Source: Actinomycetes bacterium (lineage in GTDB: Bacteria > Actinomycetota > Actinomycetes > Mycobacteriales > Mycobacteriaceae). From it: a stretch of DNA of 64,000 bases. The DNA lies in NCBI GenBank assembly GCA_023404955.1, contig JAEXZY010000010.1, positions 121,743-185,742 on the forward strand. The letters are read 5' to 3'. A program made the position numbers and the translations under genes. Under the pieces are notes generated by a model. The model searched no databases and had not been told where the DNA came from. It saw only the letters and a list, made by a program, of their open reading frames with translations. Of the stretch, positions 34,697 to 43,711 are shown piece after piece; the first letter of the stretch is position 1, and each line of letters opens with the position of its first letter.

Positions 34697-35404
34697 ATGA
34701 GCAAGAACAGCAAGGCCTACAAGGAAGCCGCCGAGAAGGTCGACAAGACCCGGCTGTACACGCCGCTGGAAGCCACGAAGCTGGCCAAGGAGACGTCGTC
34801 GAAGAAGCAGGACGCCACCGTCGAGGTCGCGATCCGCCTGGGCGTCGATCCCCGCAAGGCTGACCAGATGGTGCGCGGCACCGTCAACCTGCCGCACGGC
34901 ACCGGTAAGACCGCCCGCGTCGCGGTGTTCGCCGTCGGCGACAAGGCCGAGCAGGCGCTGGCCGCCGGCGCAGACGTCGTCGGCAGCGATGACCTGATCG
35001 AGAAGATCCAGGGCGGGTTCCTCGACTTCGACGCCGCGATCGCCACCCCGGACCAGATGGCCAAGGTCGGCCGCATCGCGCGCATCCTGGGCCCCCGCGG
35101 CCTGATGCCGAACCCGAAGACCGGCACCGTGACCCCGGACGTCACGAAGGCCGTCAACGACATCAAGGGCGGCAAGATCAACTTCCGCGTCGACAAGCAG
35201 GCCAACCTGCACTTCATTATCGGCAAGGCCTCGTTCGACGAGAAGTCGCTGGTCGAGAACTACGGCGCCGCGCTCGACGAGATCCTGCGCGCCAAGCCGT
35301 CCTCCTCGAAGGGCCGCTATCTGAAGAAGGTCGTCGTCTCCACCACCACGGGCCCCGGTATCCCGGTCGACCCTGCGGTGACCCGCAACTTCACCGAGGA
35401 GTAA
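34697..35404 (+). CDS. rplA: 50S ribosomal protein L1
   Basis: 235 residues with the L1 signature ILGPRGLMPNPKTGTV. L1 forms the mobile stalk at the E-site and can regulate its own rplKA mRNA. AGGAGA upstream of the ATG. Last core gene before the polysaccharide cluster. Confidence 0.97.
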   Translation: MSKNSKAYKEAAEKVDKTRLYTPLEATKLAKETSSKKQDATVEVAIRLGVDPRKADQMVRGTVNLPHGTGKTARVAVFAVGDKAEQALAAGADVVGSDDLIEKIQGGFLDFDAAIATPDQMAKVGRIARILGPRGLMPNPKTGTVTPDVTKAVNDIKGGKINFRVDKQANLHFIIGKASFDEKSLVENYGAALDEILRAKPSSSKGRYLKKVVVSTTTGPGIPVDPAVTRNFTEE

Positions 35405-35456
35405 GCGGCGGTCGGGCCGATCGGCGGGACAACTCCTGGCCGGTCGGCTACGATCC

Positions 35457-35487
35457 GCTCGATAGATCGCTGACCGATCTGTCGAGC
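35457..35487 (+). terminator. Hairpin between rplA and polysaccharide cluster
   Basis: A 13-nt stem with one G-U wobble (35457-35469 with 35475-35487) and a 5-nt loop, 53 bp after rplA and 17 bp before the next start. There is no U-tract. It may end the rplKA mRNA or act as an operator for the cluster. Confidence 0.45.
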
Positions 35488-35504
35488 CGGCCGGGGGGCG
35501 ATAG

Positions 35505-36698
35505 ATGAGCGTTCCCAGTGCGGTCGCGTGGGAGCACAGGCTCTTCCGAGCACTCGCCGTAGCGGTGGTGGCTCTCGCGCCGGTCGAGGGCTACCTTCTG
35601 TGGCTGCATCCCGGCTTGGCCAAGTTGCCGGCCGCCCTGTTAGTGGTGACGTGGGGTGTGCTGCGGTGGCGCGTGCGCCCGACGCCGCAGCCGCAGCTGA
35701 TCTACGTTCTGCTCGCTTCCCTTGCGGTGATCGTGATCGCCAGTAGCGCAACACATCTCACGTCACCGTTCGCGACGCTCTATGCGACCCGCTGGCTTCC
35801 ATTCCTGGTGGTGACCGCGATCCTGATCGACGTGGCGTCCGCGTTGGTCGGGGTGCGACTGTTGAGCGTCGCGACCGTGGTGGGTGCGACAGCGGCGTCG
35901 ATAGGGGCCTTGTGTTTCGTGCTCGTGTTGCGGGAGACGCGTAGCGCACTCCCGGAAACCGACCCCAACGACCTCGCGTGCGCCCTTGTCGCGGCGCTGC
36001 CGTTGCTGCTGTGCCTGTCGCCGCGCCGGACGATCGAAAGAATCGCTGTGGCGGTGGCTTTCACGTCAATAGCCCTTGCCGCGATCGCAACACAGTCCCG
36101 CGGCGGCCTCATTGCTGTATCGGCCGCGTTCGCTTGGACGATGATTCGGCGCGCGATCCCGCTGCGGCCGGCACTGCATGCCGGCGCGGTCCTCGGGATC
36201 GCGGCCGCCGTCGCCGCCTACGTGTGGCGGTCCGACATCGCAACGGCGGTGGCGGCCAAGAAGTACATCGGCCAGTACAACGCCGACACACGATTACTTC
36301 GGTGGCACGGTGCGCTGGAATTAGTCGGCCGCCATCCGCTTCTCGGCGTGGGCCCTGGCGGGTTCCGTGACCAGTACCCCGTGGTGTCGCAGATGGCCGA
36401 AATCGACGTTCCCGCACAACAGTTCGTCGCACACAACACGTATCTGGAGGTGGCGGCCGAGCTCGGCCTCGTCGGGTTGGCTGCACTGCTCGCCGTGCTG
36501 GCCACTGCCTTCCTCGGCGCCGAATACGCGTTACGGCGCGGGATGGATCGTGGAGTGGCGGTCGGTGTCCAGGCCAGCGTGATCAGCGCAGCGGTCGCGG
36601 TGTTCTTCCTGTCCGGCCAGTACTTCTTCGCGCTGTGGTGGGCCGTCACGCTCGGATGTGCACTCGGTATTCGCGCTCGCCGCGGGCGGGTCGTATGA
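35505..36698 (+). CDS. O-antigen ligase/polymerase-like membrane protein (Wzy_C family)
   Basis: A 397-residue protein with about ten to twelve membrane segments and a large loop carrying the signature RHPLLGVGPGGFRDQY (about residues 275-290), the hallmark of WaaL/Wzy proteins. It would polymerise repeat units or attach finished glycan to a carrier on the outer side of the membrane. First gene of a seven-gene operon; the next gene starts inside its stop (ATGA). No priming transferase is present in the window. Confidence 0.82.
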   Translation: MSVPSAVAWEHRLFRALAVAVVALAPVEGYLLWLHPGLAKLPAALLVVTWGVLRWRVRPTPQPQLIYVLLASLAVIVIASSATHLTSPFATLYATRWLPFLVVTAILIDVASALVGVRLLSVATVVGATAASIGALCFVLVLRETRSALPETDPNDLACALVAALPLLLCLSPRRTIERIAVAVAFTSIALAAIATQSRGGLIAVSAAFAWTMIRRAIPLRPALHAGAVLGIAAAVAAYVWRSDIATAVAAKKYIGQYNADTRLLRWHGALELVGRHPLLGVGPGGFRDQYPVVSQMAEIDVPAQQFVAHNTYLEVAAELGLVGLAALLAVLATAFLGAEYALRRGMDRGVAVGVQASVISAAVAVFFLSGQYFFALWWAVTLGCALGIRARRGRVV

Positions 36699-37795
36699 GA
36701 GACGTCCGCGTTCTGCACGTCATCAACGAGTTGGGCTCGGGTGGTGCCGAGGCGCTCGTCGTCGAGATGGTGCGGCGATCCGCCGATGCGGGATGGGTCT
36801 CTGCAGTGGCCTCCCACGGCGGGCGCAGAGTCGCCGAGCTCACCGAGGCGGGCGCCCCACACTATGAGGTGGCGATGTCGAAGCGGACGGTGCGCGGGCT
36901 CCTCGCGGCGCGCCGCGACGCCACCCGAGCTGTGGCCGCGTTCCAGCCCGACGTGGTGATCGCCCACAATGTGTCGGCCTCGGTGGTGGCCAGACTGGTG
37001 CGACCCGTGCGGTCTGTCATCGTGCAGAAGCCCCCGATCGTCACCGTTTTTCACGGGGTTGCCGGCTCCGAGTACCGCGCCGCGGCCAGGATTCTGCGGA
37101 TGACGTCGAATCGGGTGGTCACAGTGTCGGACACCGCACGACACCGTCTCCAGAGCGCCGGCCTGCGCGGATTGGACATCACCACGATTCACAACGCCGT
37201 CACCCCGAGGACGGAGACATCACGGCATGCTGCGCGCGCCGCGCTCGACTTACCGCAGCACGCACCGATCGGTCTGTGCGTGGCGCGCATGGAACATCCC
37301 AAACGCCACGACCTGCTTCTCGAGGCGTGGCATCGTCTTCCGCCGGGCGATCATCTACTCCTGCTGGCCGGCGACGGGTCGCTACGACCGCGATGGGAGC
37401 GCGCGGCCCGTACGCACGGTGACCGGGTCAGATTTCTCGGCGACCGTTCGGACATCGCGACATTGCTGGCTGCGGCCGACATCACGACGTTGATCAGCGA
37501 CTCCGAGGGACTGCCGATGGCGGTGTTGGAATCCCTGGCCGCCGGTCGGCCGGTGGTCGCTTCCGACGTCGGGGGAGTCCGCGAGATCCTCGGCCACGGC
37601 GGGGGCATCCTCGTTCCTCGAGACGATGTGGGCGCGATCGCGAAGGCCTTGGAGGAGCTGTTGGGCAACGAGGCGGCGCGATGCCGGGCTGCCGTCCAGG
37701 GTCTGCAGGTGCTCGAAAGTCGCCACGACCCCGTCGACATGATGAGCAAGTACCGCACCGTGGTGTCCGAGACACTCGCGAGATTCGCATCATGA
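36695..37795 (+). CDS. Glycosyltransferase family 4
   Basis: A 366-residue GT-B retaining transferase. The N-domain opens with LHVINELGSGGAEALVVEMV, an acceptor-side G-rich loop. The C-domain has the nucleotide-sugar site ARMEHPKRHDLLLEAW and the E-x7-E region SDSEGLPMAVLESLAAGRP. It would act on the cytoplasmic face, adding a sugar to a lipid-linked intermediate. Overlaps both neighbours by ATGA. Donor and acceptor unknown. Confidence 0.85.
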   Translation: MRDVRVLHVINELGSGGAEALVVEMVRRSADAGWVSAVASHGGRRVAELTEAGAPHYEVAMSKRTVRGLLAARRDATRAVAAFQPDVVIAHNVSASVVARLVRPVRSVIVQKPPIVTVFHGVAGSEYRAAARILRMTSNRVVTVSDTARHRLQSAGLRGLDITTIHNAVTPRTETSRHAARAALDLPQHAPIGLCVARMEHPKRHDLLLEAWHRLPPGDHLLLLAGDGSLRPRWERAARTHGDRVRFLGDRSDIATLLAAADITTLISDSEGLPMAVLESLAAGRPVVASDVGGVREILGHGGGILVPRDDVGAIAKALEELLGNEAARCRAAVQGLQVLESRHDPVDMMSKYRTVVSETLARFAS

Positions 37796-38700
37796 CCGCG
37801 GCAGTGCGGGGAACGCGCGGCATCGTCGCACTTGCGGTGCTCGTCGGCCTCGTGGTCGGGATAGGGACATGGCTGGCGGCAGTGGCCGAACCGGCTCGCT
37901 ACGAGGCGCGCGTCGACTTGCTGGCGTCCCCGCTGCCGAACCCCGACCCTGCTGTCGTGCAACTCTTTTCGACGGTGGCATCGAACTCGCTCCCTGCGAT
38001 CATCGACGTCGCGCAGAGCCCGGCGGTCTTGGCGAGGGCCAGTACCGCCGTTCCTGGTGCGCCCGAACCCGGCGAATTGGCGTCGTCCATCGTCGTCGAC
38101 ATCGTTCCGCAGTCACTGCTCACCCGCATTTCCGTGCAGGCGTCCTCGCCTGACACGGCCGCCAGGCTGGCGGCCTTCCTCGCCGACGCGATCGTCGGCA
38201 GGGATCTGATCGCGACCGTCGGACGGTTGCGGGTCGTCGATCCCGAGCCGGTGGTCAGCACCGTCGCACCCGACCGCGTCTTCGCCGCCGGTCTGGCCGG
38301 CACAGCCGCCGTTGCGTCAACCGCAGCCGCTTTCGTTCTGTGCGTGCTCATCCGACCCTCCCCACGGCGCCGGCTCACTGAACTGCTGTCCGCCGCCGGG
38401 GTCAACGAACGGATCGCCGTGATCGACCGTCGGGCAGCTGGATCTGTCGCGGACGTCGCGGTGCTCGCCGCCGCAGCGGCACGCCCGGTGCGCGTAGTCG
38501 CACTGCACCCGGCCGCGGAACCGCATGTCCGGCAGTACAGCGACGCGTTGACGAAAGCCGGGGTGTCGGTCGCCGACGGCGCGCCACATGGCGAGCAATC
38601 TGTCGTGGGACTGGTCTCTGGGCGCGTCTCGCAGACGGTGGCCTGGACCGCCGCCGCGTTACCAGCGGACCATCGCTTGATCGCGATCTCCTATGGATGA
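37792..38700 (+). CDS. Wzz/CpsC-like chain-length protein without kinase
   Basis: A 302-residue protein: membrane helix 1 at about 10-30, a periplasmic-type domain (about 35-160) with YEARVDLLASP near its start, membrane helix 2 at about 165-187, and a cytoplasmic C-domain (190-302) that looks like a degraded CpsD/BY-kinase-type Rossmann region but has no Walker A or Tyr cluster. This topology fits polysaccharide co-polymerases that set chain length with Wzy. It overlaps its neighbours (ATGA, then 8 bp with the flippase). Confidence 0.68.
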   Translation: MTAAVRGTRGIVALAVLVGLVVGIGTWLAAVAEPARYEARVDLLASPLPNPDPAVVQLFSTVASNSLPAIIDVAQSPAVLARASTAVPGAPEPGELASSIVVDIVPQSLLTRISVQASSPDTAARLAAFLADAIVGRDLIATVGRLRVVDPEPVVSTVAPDRVFAAGLAGTAAVASTAAAFVLCVLIRPSPRRRLTELLSAAGVNERIAVIDRRAAGSVADVAVLAAAAARPVRVVALHPAAEPHVRQYSDALTKAGVSVADGAPHGEQSVVGLVSGRVSQTVAWTAAALPADHRLIAISYG

Positions 38701-40120
38701 CCGAGCGCGCCGGGGTGTCGGATGGCTCGCGCTGGTGAGTGCAGCCACCAAAGGCAGCCAACTCGTCGTCACGCTCGTGCTCGCCGCGCTGTTCTCCGCA
38801 AGCGATCTCGGCGTCGTGGCTCTGACCCTCGCACTGATCAACACCGCGATGATCGTGCAGTCGATGGGGGTGACCGCAGTCATCGGCCGGACGGAGCGCG
38901 ACCCGGACCGGATGGCGGGCACGGTGCTGACGATGACCTCGCTGCTGGCGTTGCTCCTCACCGCCGCCGGAATCGGGGGCGCACCCGTGCTCGCACGGGC
39001 CTTGGATGCGCCGGCCGCCGCGCCGCTTCTCGCGACGGCCTCGATCGGCCTGCCGTTCATGGCGGTCGCCTGGGTGCAGCTCGCCGTCATGAGCCGCAGC
39101 CTCGATTTCCACCTGAGGTTCCTGCCGGATGTCGGCAGCGCGCTCGCCGGCGCGGCTGTCACGATAGGCCTGGCCCTCAACGGTTCCGGGCCGATGGCGG
39201 TGGCCGTGGGGTTCGTGGTCACTGCGGTTGCGCAACCGGTGCTCGGCGTCGTCGTCGGTGTGCGCGTTCGCCCCTGCTGGGACGCCGATGCGGCCAGAGA
39301 AGCTGCGCACTGGATCGTCAGCGTCGGCACCGGTGTCATCGCCGCGACGGTGGTGCTGAACATCGACTATCCGATCGTTTCTCGGGTCCTCGGGCCGGAC
39401 GCGCTCGGCGTCTATTCGCTGGCCTTCCGGTTCGCTTTCCTTCCGTACGCCCTCCTGGGCACCGTGTTCGCCAGCGTCGCATTCGCTCTGTACGCCAACG
39501 TCATTCGTGACGGACGCCGCGGGGAGGCAGTGAGCGCGCAGGCGCACTTCACCCACCTGCTGCTGGTGACCGTCGGGGGAATGTACGTCGTGATCGGCCA
39601 ACTGGCCGATCGGATCGTGCTGCTCGGCGAGCGGTGGGCGCCCGCGATCCCGGCATTGATCCTGTTGTGTGCCTTCGGCGTGGGACGCGCGGTCCTGACT
39701 CTGTGGTGCCAGATGTTGATGGCCACCGGCCGACTGCGTTGGTACGCAGGCTTCGAGTGCGGCCATCTCGCACTACTCGCGGTGTCTCTGCTGCTGTTCG
39801 CGCGATTCGGTGTCGTCGCAGTGGCTTTCGTTCAGGCCGTGGCGGTGTGGACGATCGTGGCGGGCGTGTGGGTGGCGTTGGCGCGCGAGCAGGTTGCGCC
39901 CGCGGGGAGGGACTTGCTGCGGGCGGTGGTCGGTCTCGCGGTTCCTGCAGGGGCGTGCGCCGCGCTCGCAGCCGCCGTGCATCAGAGGTTTCCCAGCACC
40001 GTTCTCGGCGCGGTAGGGGAGGGTGCGGTGCTGGTCTGTTGCTTCGCAGCGGTCGCCGGCGCGACCAACCGGTCACTCGTCGTGTCCCTGGTGCGACGCC
40101 CACGAGCGGTGCGGCCGTGA
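38693..40120 (+). CDS. Wzx-like polysaccharide flippase (MOP superfamily)
   Basis: A 475-residue protein with about twelve to fourteen membrane segments. The N-terminus GWLALVSAATKGSQLVVTLVLA, then ARALDAPAAAPLLATASIGL and MSRSLDFHLRFL, resemble oligosaccharide flippases of the MOP exporter superfamily. It should flip undecaprenyl- or decaprenyl-linked repeat units outward. The start overlaps the Wzz-like gene, and the stop overlaps the next glycosyltransferase (GTGA). Confidence 0.82.
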   Translation: MDDRARRGVGWLALVSAATKGSQLVVTLVLAALFSASDLGVVALTLALINTAMIVQSMGVTAVIGRTERDPDRMAGTVLTMTSLLALLLTAAGIGGAPVLARALDAPAAAPLLATASIGLPFMAVAWVQLAVMSRSLDFHLRFLPDVGSALAGAAVTIGLALNGSGPMAVAVGFVVTAVAQPVLGVVVGVRVRPCWDADAAREAAHWIVSVGTGVIAATVVLNIDYPIVSRVLGPDALGVYSLAFRFAFLPYALLGTVFASVAFALYANVIRDGRRGEAVSAQAHFTHLLLVTVGGMYVVIGQLADRIVLLGERWAPAIPALILLCAFGVGRAVLTLWCQMLMATGRLRWYAGFECGHLALLAVSLLLFARFGVVAVAFVQAVAVWTIVAGVWVALAREQVAPAGRDLLRAVVGLAVPAGACAALAAAVHQRFPSTVLGAVGEGAVLVCCFAAVAGATNRSLVVSLVRRPRAVRP

Positions 40121-41268
40121 CGAAGGTCGCGTTCGTGCTGACCCAGGACCGCGGCGGACCCGTCGACGTGACCGTCGCGCTGGCCGCTGAACTCGTCACT
40201 CGCGGGGTCAAGGTCGCGGTTTTCGGTCCGGCACCGGCAAACCCTGCGGCCGTGGTGGGGCTGCGCCACGTCCCCGTCGCAGTGGGCAGCAAGCTCGACG
40301 TGGACGCCATGATCCGGCTGGCGGCGCAACTCCGGTCGTGGGAACCCGATGTCACCCACGCGCAGGATCGCCGTGCCGCGCTGGCCATTGCGAGTCCGGG
40401 CCTCGCCCGGGGACTCGGCGCCACCGTCTGGACCTATCATGGCGTGCCGTATGACGTGAGTCAGCAATGGTTCAGTGGCACAACGCGATCGAGGGCACCG
40501 TCACGCTACTCGCGCGCGGTGCTCACTGCGGACGCGCTGGTGGCCCGCCGGATGCGCCGGGTGATCGCGCCGTCCCTGCCGATGCAGCGGTTCCTGCGCG
40601 GTCGGCTGCGAGTGCCTGCCATCGCGGTGGCCCACATTCCCAACGGTGTGTCATTGCCCGACGCCGAAGTGCTGTCCGGGCCGGTGCGACGTCTCGTGTT
40701 CATAGGGGGGCTCGAACCCGTCAAGGGCGTGCTCGATCTGCTGGCGGCGCTGAGTCGGCCCGGTGTGTTTCCACCCGATGCGACCCTCGACATCATCGGC
40801 GATGGACCCGAGCGGCAACGGGCCATGGTTGCAGCCGCCCGGCCTCCCCTCGCCGGGAAGGTCCGATTTCTCGGTTTTCGTCCCGCGGCGGCCGATCTGC
40901 TGGCCGGATACGACGCACTGGTGATGGCATCCCGCATCGAACAACAACCGCTCGTCGTTGTGCAGGCGATGGCAGCGGGCCGCCTCGTGCTGGCCACCCG
41001 TGTCGGCGACATCCCCGACATGGTCGACATCGACGGGTTCCCTTCGTTTCTCGCGCCGCCCGGCGACACCGATGCGTTGGCTGCGGAATTGACCAGGTTG
41101 TTCTCAGTTTCCGACCCATTCGAGGCGAGCCGCCGTCTGGCCGCGCGCGCTCGCGAGCGCTACTCGGCCGCGCGAAGCGCCGATGCGCACCTGACGCTCT
41201 ACCATTCGCTGACGGCGGTCGGCACCGGGCATTCCGATTGCCGCGCAGTGCGCCCCGACGAGCTCTAG
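40117..41268 (+). CDS. Glycosyltransferase family 4
   Basis: A 383-residue GT-B protein. The N-domain is LTQDRGGPVDVTVALAAELV, the C-domain has IGGLEPVKGVLDLLAALSRP and the usual acidic pair region MASRIEQQPLVVVQAMAAGR. GTG start coupled to the flippase. Probably one of four transferases building the repeat unit; sugar unknown. Confidence 0.84.
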   Translation: MTKVAFVLTQDRGGPVDVTVALAAELVTRGVKVAVFGPAPANPAAVVGLRHVPVAVGSKLDVDAMIRLAAQLRSWEPDVTHAQDRRAALAIASPGLARGLGATVWTYHGVPYDVSQQWFSGTTRSRAPSRYSRAVLTADALVARRMRRVIAPSLPMQRFLRGRLRVPAIAVAHIPNGVSLPDAEVLSGPVRRLVFIGGLEPVKGVLDLLAALSRPGVFPPDATLDIIGDGPERQRAMVAAARPPLAGKVRFLGFRPAAADLLAGYDALVMASRIEQQPLVVVQAMAAGRLVLATRVGDIPDMVDIDGFPSFLAPPGDTDALAAELTRLFSVSDPFEASRRLAARARERYSAARSADAHLTLYHSLTAVGTGHSDCRAVRPDEL

Positions 41269-41277
41269 ACTCCACGA

Positions 41278-42366
41278 GTGACTCGCGTCGCAATCGTGTC
41301 CGAGCCGCCTGACGGGGGAGTGGCCGAACACGTGCGCCAACTGGCGCTCGGGCTCCCCGTGCACGGCTACGAGCCGGTGCTGATGGTGTCAGAGGCCTTC
41401 GCTCACCTCGAACAGCTGCGCGGGTCGTGCGAGGTCGTGACGCTGCCCTTTCGCCGCGATTACTCCGATCCACGTCGCGAAATTCGTTCTCTGACAAAGC
41501 TTCTGCCGATGGTACGCACCACCGAGATAGTGCACACGCACGCCGCGAAGGCGGGAGTTCTCGGTCGGCTGGCGGCGCGGCTGGCCCGTCGACCGGTCGT
41601 CTACTCTCCACACGGCTTTCCGTTCATCGGCGAAATGTCGCGCCGCCGAGAAGTTTTCTCTCATGTGGTGGAGCGCGCGCTCGCTCCGGTGACTGACGCG
41701 CTGATCTGTGTGTGCGAAGCGGAACGAGGCTTCGCCGCCGACCGCCGGCTGCGCCCGCGGTCCACCGCCGTTGTCCACAACGGGTGCGCGCCGCCGAACA
41801 CCGACAGTGACGCACAGGTCGAGATGCTCAGCGGCCTCGTCGTGGGAACCGTCTGCATGCTGCGACCCGAGAAGGCTCTCGACTGCCTCCTCGACGCGAT
41901 GCCGCTCATCGCCGCGGCTGTGCCGCAGGCACGCCTGGTGATCGTCGGGGACGGTCCGATGGACGTGGTGCTACGCGCGCACGCCGCTGCCCTCGGGGTC
42001 GAAGTCACCTGGCTGCCGTTCACCGCACCGGCCGCGCGATACTTGCAGACCTTCGACGTGTTCGTCCTCAGCTCCGCCTGGGAGTCCTTCCCCATCACCG
42101 TGCTCGAAGCGATGTCGTGCGGTGTCCCGCAAGTGGTGACCAGGGTCGGTGGCACGTCGGAGTCCGTTGTCGCCGAAACCGGCCTCGTGGTGCCGCCGCG
42201 TGATCCAAGGGCGCTGGCCGAGGCGGTCATTCAGCTCCTACGCGACCCGCAGCGGCGGGCCGCGATGGCCGAGGCGTCGCGGGCGCGGCACGCGGAGCGG
42301 TTCACCTCCGAGCGGATGGTCGCAAACACCGCGGTCGTCTACGACCGGTTACTCAACCGCGGCTGA
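41278..42366 (+). CDS. Glycosyltransferase family 4
   Basis: A 362-residue GT-B protein: VSEPPDGGVAEHVRQLALGL at the N-terminus, HTHAAKAGVLGRLAARLARR, then GTVCMLRPEKALDCLLDAMP and LSSAWESFPITVLEAMSCG in the C-domain. Similar in pattern to EpsD/CapM-like enzymes. GTG at 41278 comes 9 bp after the previous stop. Confidence 0.85.
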   Translation: MTRVAIVSEPPDGGVAEHVRQLALGLPVHGYEPVLMVSEAFAHLEQLRGSCEVVTLPFRRDYSDPRREIRSLTKLLPMVRTTEIVHTHAAKAGVLGRLAARLARRPVVYSPHGFPFIGEMSRRREVFSHVVERALAPVTDALICVCEAERGFAADRRLRPRSTAVVHNGCAPPNTDSDAQVEMLSGLVVGTVCMLRPEKALDCLLDAMPLIAAAVPQARLVIVGDGPMDVVLRAHAAALGVEVTWLPFTAPAARYLQTFDVFVLSSAWESFPITVLEAMSCGVPQVVTRVGGTSESVVAETGLVVPPRDPRALAEAVIQLLRDPQRRAAMAEASRARHAERFTSERMVANTAVVYDRLLNRG

Positions 42367-42368
42367 CG

Positions 42369-43511
42369 GTGCGCATCCTCTTCTGCTGTTCTGAGAGTCC
42401 GCGTGCACCGCTGAACGGTGCCCGCCTGGTGGCATGGCACCTCTGCGCGCGACTGACCCACCGGCACGACGTGACGGTGGTCAGCGTGCGGCACCCCGAT
42501 CAAACAGGAGCGCCACCACCGGGCGTACGGATGCGTGAAGTGCCGCTGCCGCCGCTGGGACGGGCCGGCTCCTGGGTCGCGCGTGGCGCGGCTCTGACTC
42601 GGCGTGAGCCAGTCGAGGCGCGGCGGATGGTCGCCGCTCTCGACCCGCTCGTGCGCGAGCTGGCCGGCCACGTCGACGTCGCGCACGTGATGTTGGGCGA
42701 GCTCGCAGGGTTGGCTCGTTCACTCGACGTGCCCACCGTCATCGCCCCATTGGATGCCTGGCACCGCAACGTCGAGGCGCGCGCCGCCATCACGAACGGG
42801 CCGGCGAAGTTGTGGCGGCACGCGCAGGCGCGGGCGGTACGACGTCTCGAATCAACCGAATATCAACACTTTTCGCGTGTCGTGCTGGTCACCGAAGAAG
42901 ACGCGTCGGCGCTGCACGCACTGAATCCGAGTCTGCCGACCGTCGTGATCCCGAATGGAGTGGACGCCGGGCACTATGCACCTGACGGTCGCGCTCGTTC
43001 AGGGGTGTTGTTCACCGGTGCGCTGAACTATCCGCCCAATGAACAGGCAGCGGTCCGACTGGCAGAGCGGATCATGCCGTTGGTGCGCCGCTCGATGCCA
43101 GAAGCGCAGCTGACCCTGGTGGGGCGGTCACCCGGGCCGCGAGTGCGTGGCCTCGACGCGACGGTCATCGCCGATGCGCCCGATCTGCGACCGTACCTGT
43201 GGGGCGCGGCCGTCTACGCATGCCCGATGGAATTGGGCACTGGTATCAAGAACAAGCTGTTGGAGGCGATGGCGGCCGGAGTGCCTGCCGTCGCAACGCC
43301 GCTCGCCTGCCAAGGGATGGTCGTTGCGAACGGCATACATCTGCGAATCGCCGACGACGACGCGGCATTCGCCTCGGCTCTGCTGGAAACCCTGCGCGCA
43401 CCGGGCGACAGCGCGGAGACTGCCCGGGATTATGTCCGCGCCCATCATGACTGGGACGCGGTGGCCGACGCCTACGAAGCGACGTACCAAGAGATCATCG
43501 ACGCCCACTGA
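42369..43511 (+). CDS. Glycosyltransferase (GT4-like, polysaccharide)
   Basis: A 380-residue GT-B protein with N-terminal SESPRAPLNGARLVAWHL and the C-domain TGALNYPPNEQAAVRLAE ... CPMELGTGIKNKLLEAMAAG, a pattern typical of sugar transferases in exopolysaccharide clusters. GTG start 2 bp after the previous stop. Last gene of the cluster; the next gene is convergent. Confidence 0.84.
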   Translation: MRILFCCSESPRAPLNGARLVAWHLCARLTHRHDVTVVSVRHPDQTGAPPPGVRMREVPLPPLGRAGSWVARGAALTRREPVEARRMVAALDPLVRELAGHVDVAHVMLGELAGLARSLDVPTVIAPLDAWHRNVEARAAITNGPAKLWRHAQARAVRRLESTEYQHFSRVVLVTEEDASALHALNPSLPTVVIPNGVDAGHYAPDGRARSGVLFTGALNYPPNEQAAVRLAERIMPLVRRSMPEAQLTLVGRSPGPRVRGLDATVIADAPDLRPYLWGAAVYACPMELGTGIKNKLLEAMAAGVPAVATPLACQGMVVANGIHLRIADDDAAFASALLETLRAPGDSAETARDYVRAHHDWDAVADAYEATYQEIIDAH

Positions 43512-43525
43512 GCCCGCTGGATGCC

Positions 43526-43645
43526 CCTCGACCACCGCGTGCCCGGCCGCGCCGCAGCCATCGTCCCCCACGAACGACGGGTGTGCGGCGCTCAACCGGG
43601 GATCCGAGTTGTCCCCCACATCGAATGCTGATGCGGTGGTCGAGG
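43526..43645. repeat. 13-bp inverted repeat at end of polysaccharide cluster
   Basis: CCTCGACCACCGC (43526-43538) and its exact reverse complement (43633-43645) are separated by 94 bp in the gap between the cluster and the mycolate methyltransferases. A small 7-bp hairpin follows at 43670-43688. No transposase or target duplication is visible. Confidence 0.5.
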
Positions 43646-43711
43646 AGCCCCTGGCAGCAACATAACACCGGCGCGGCGTCACCGCGCCGCAACGGTGAAA
43701 AGGGGTGCGGC

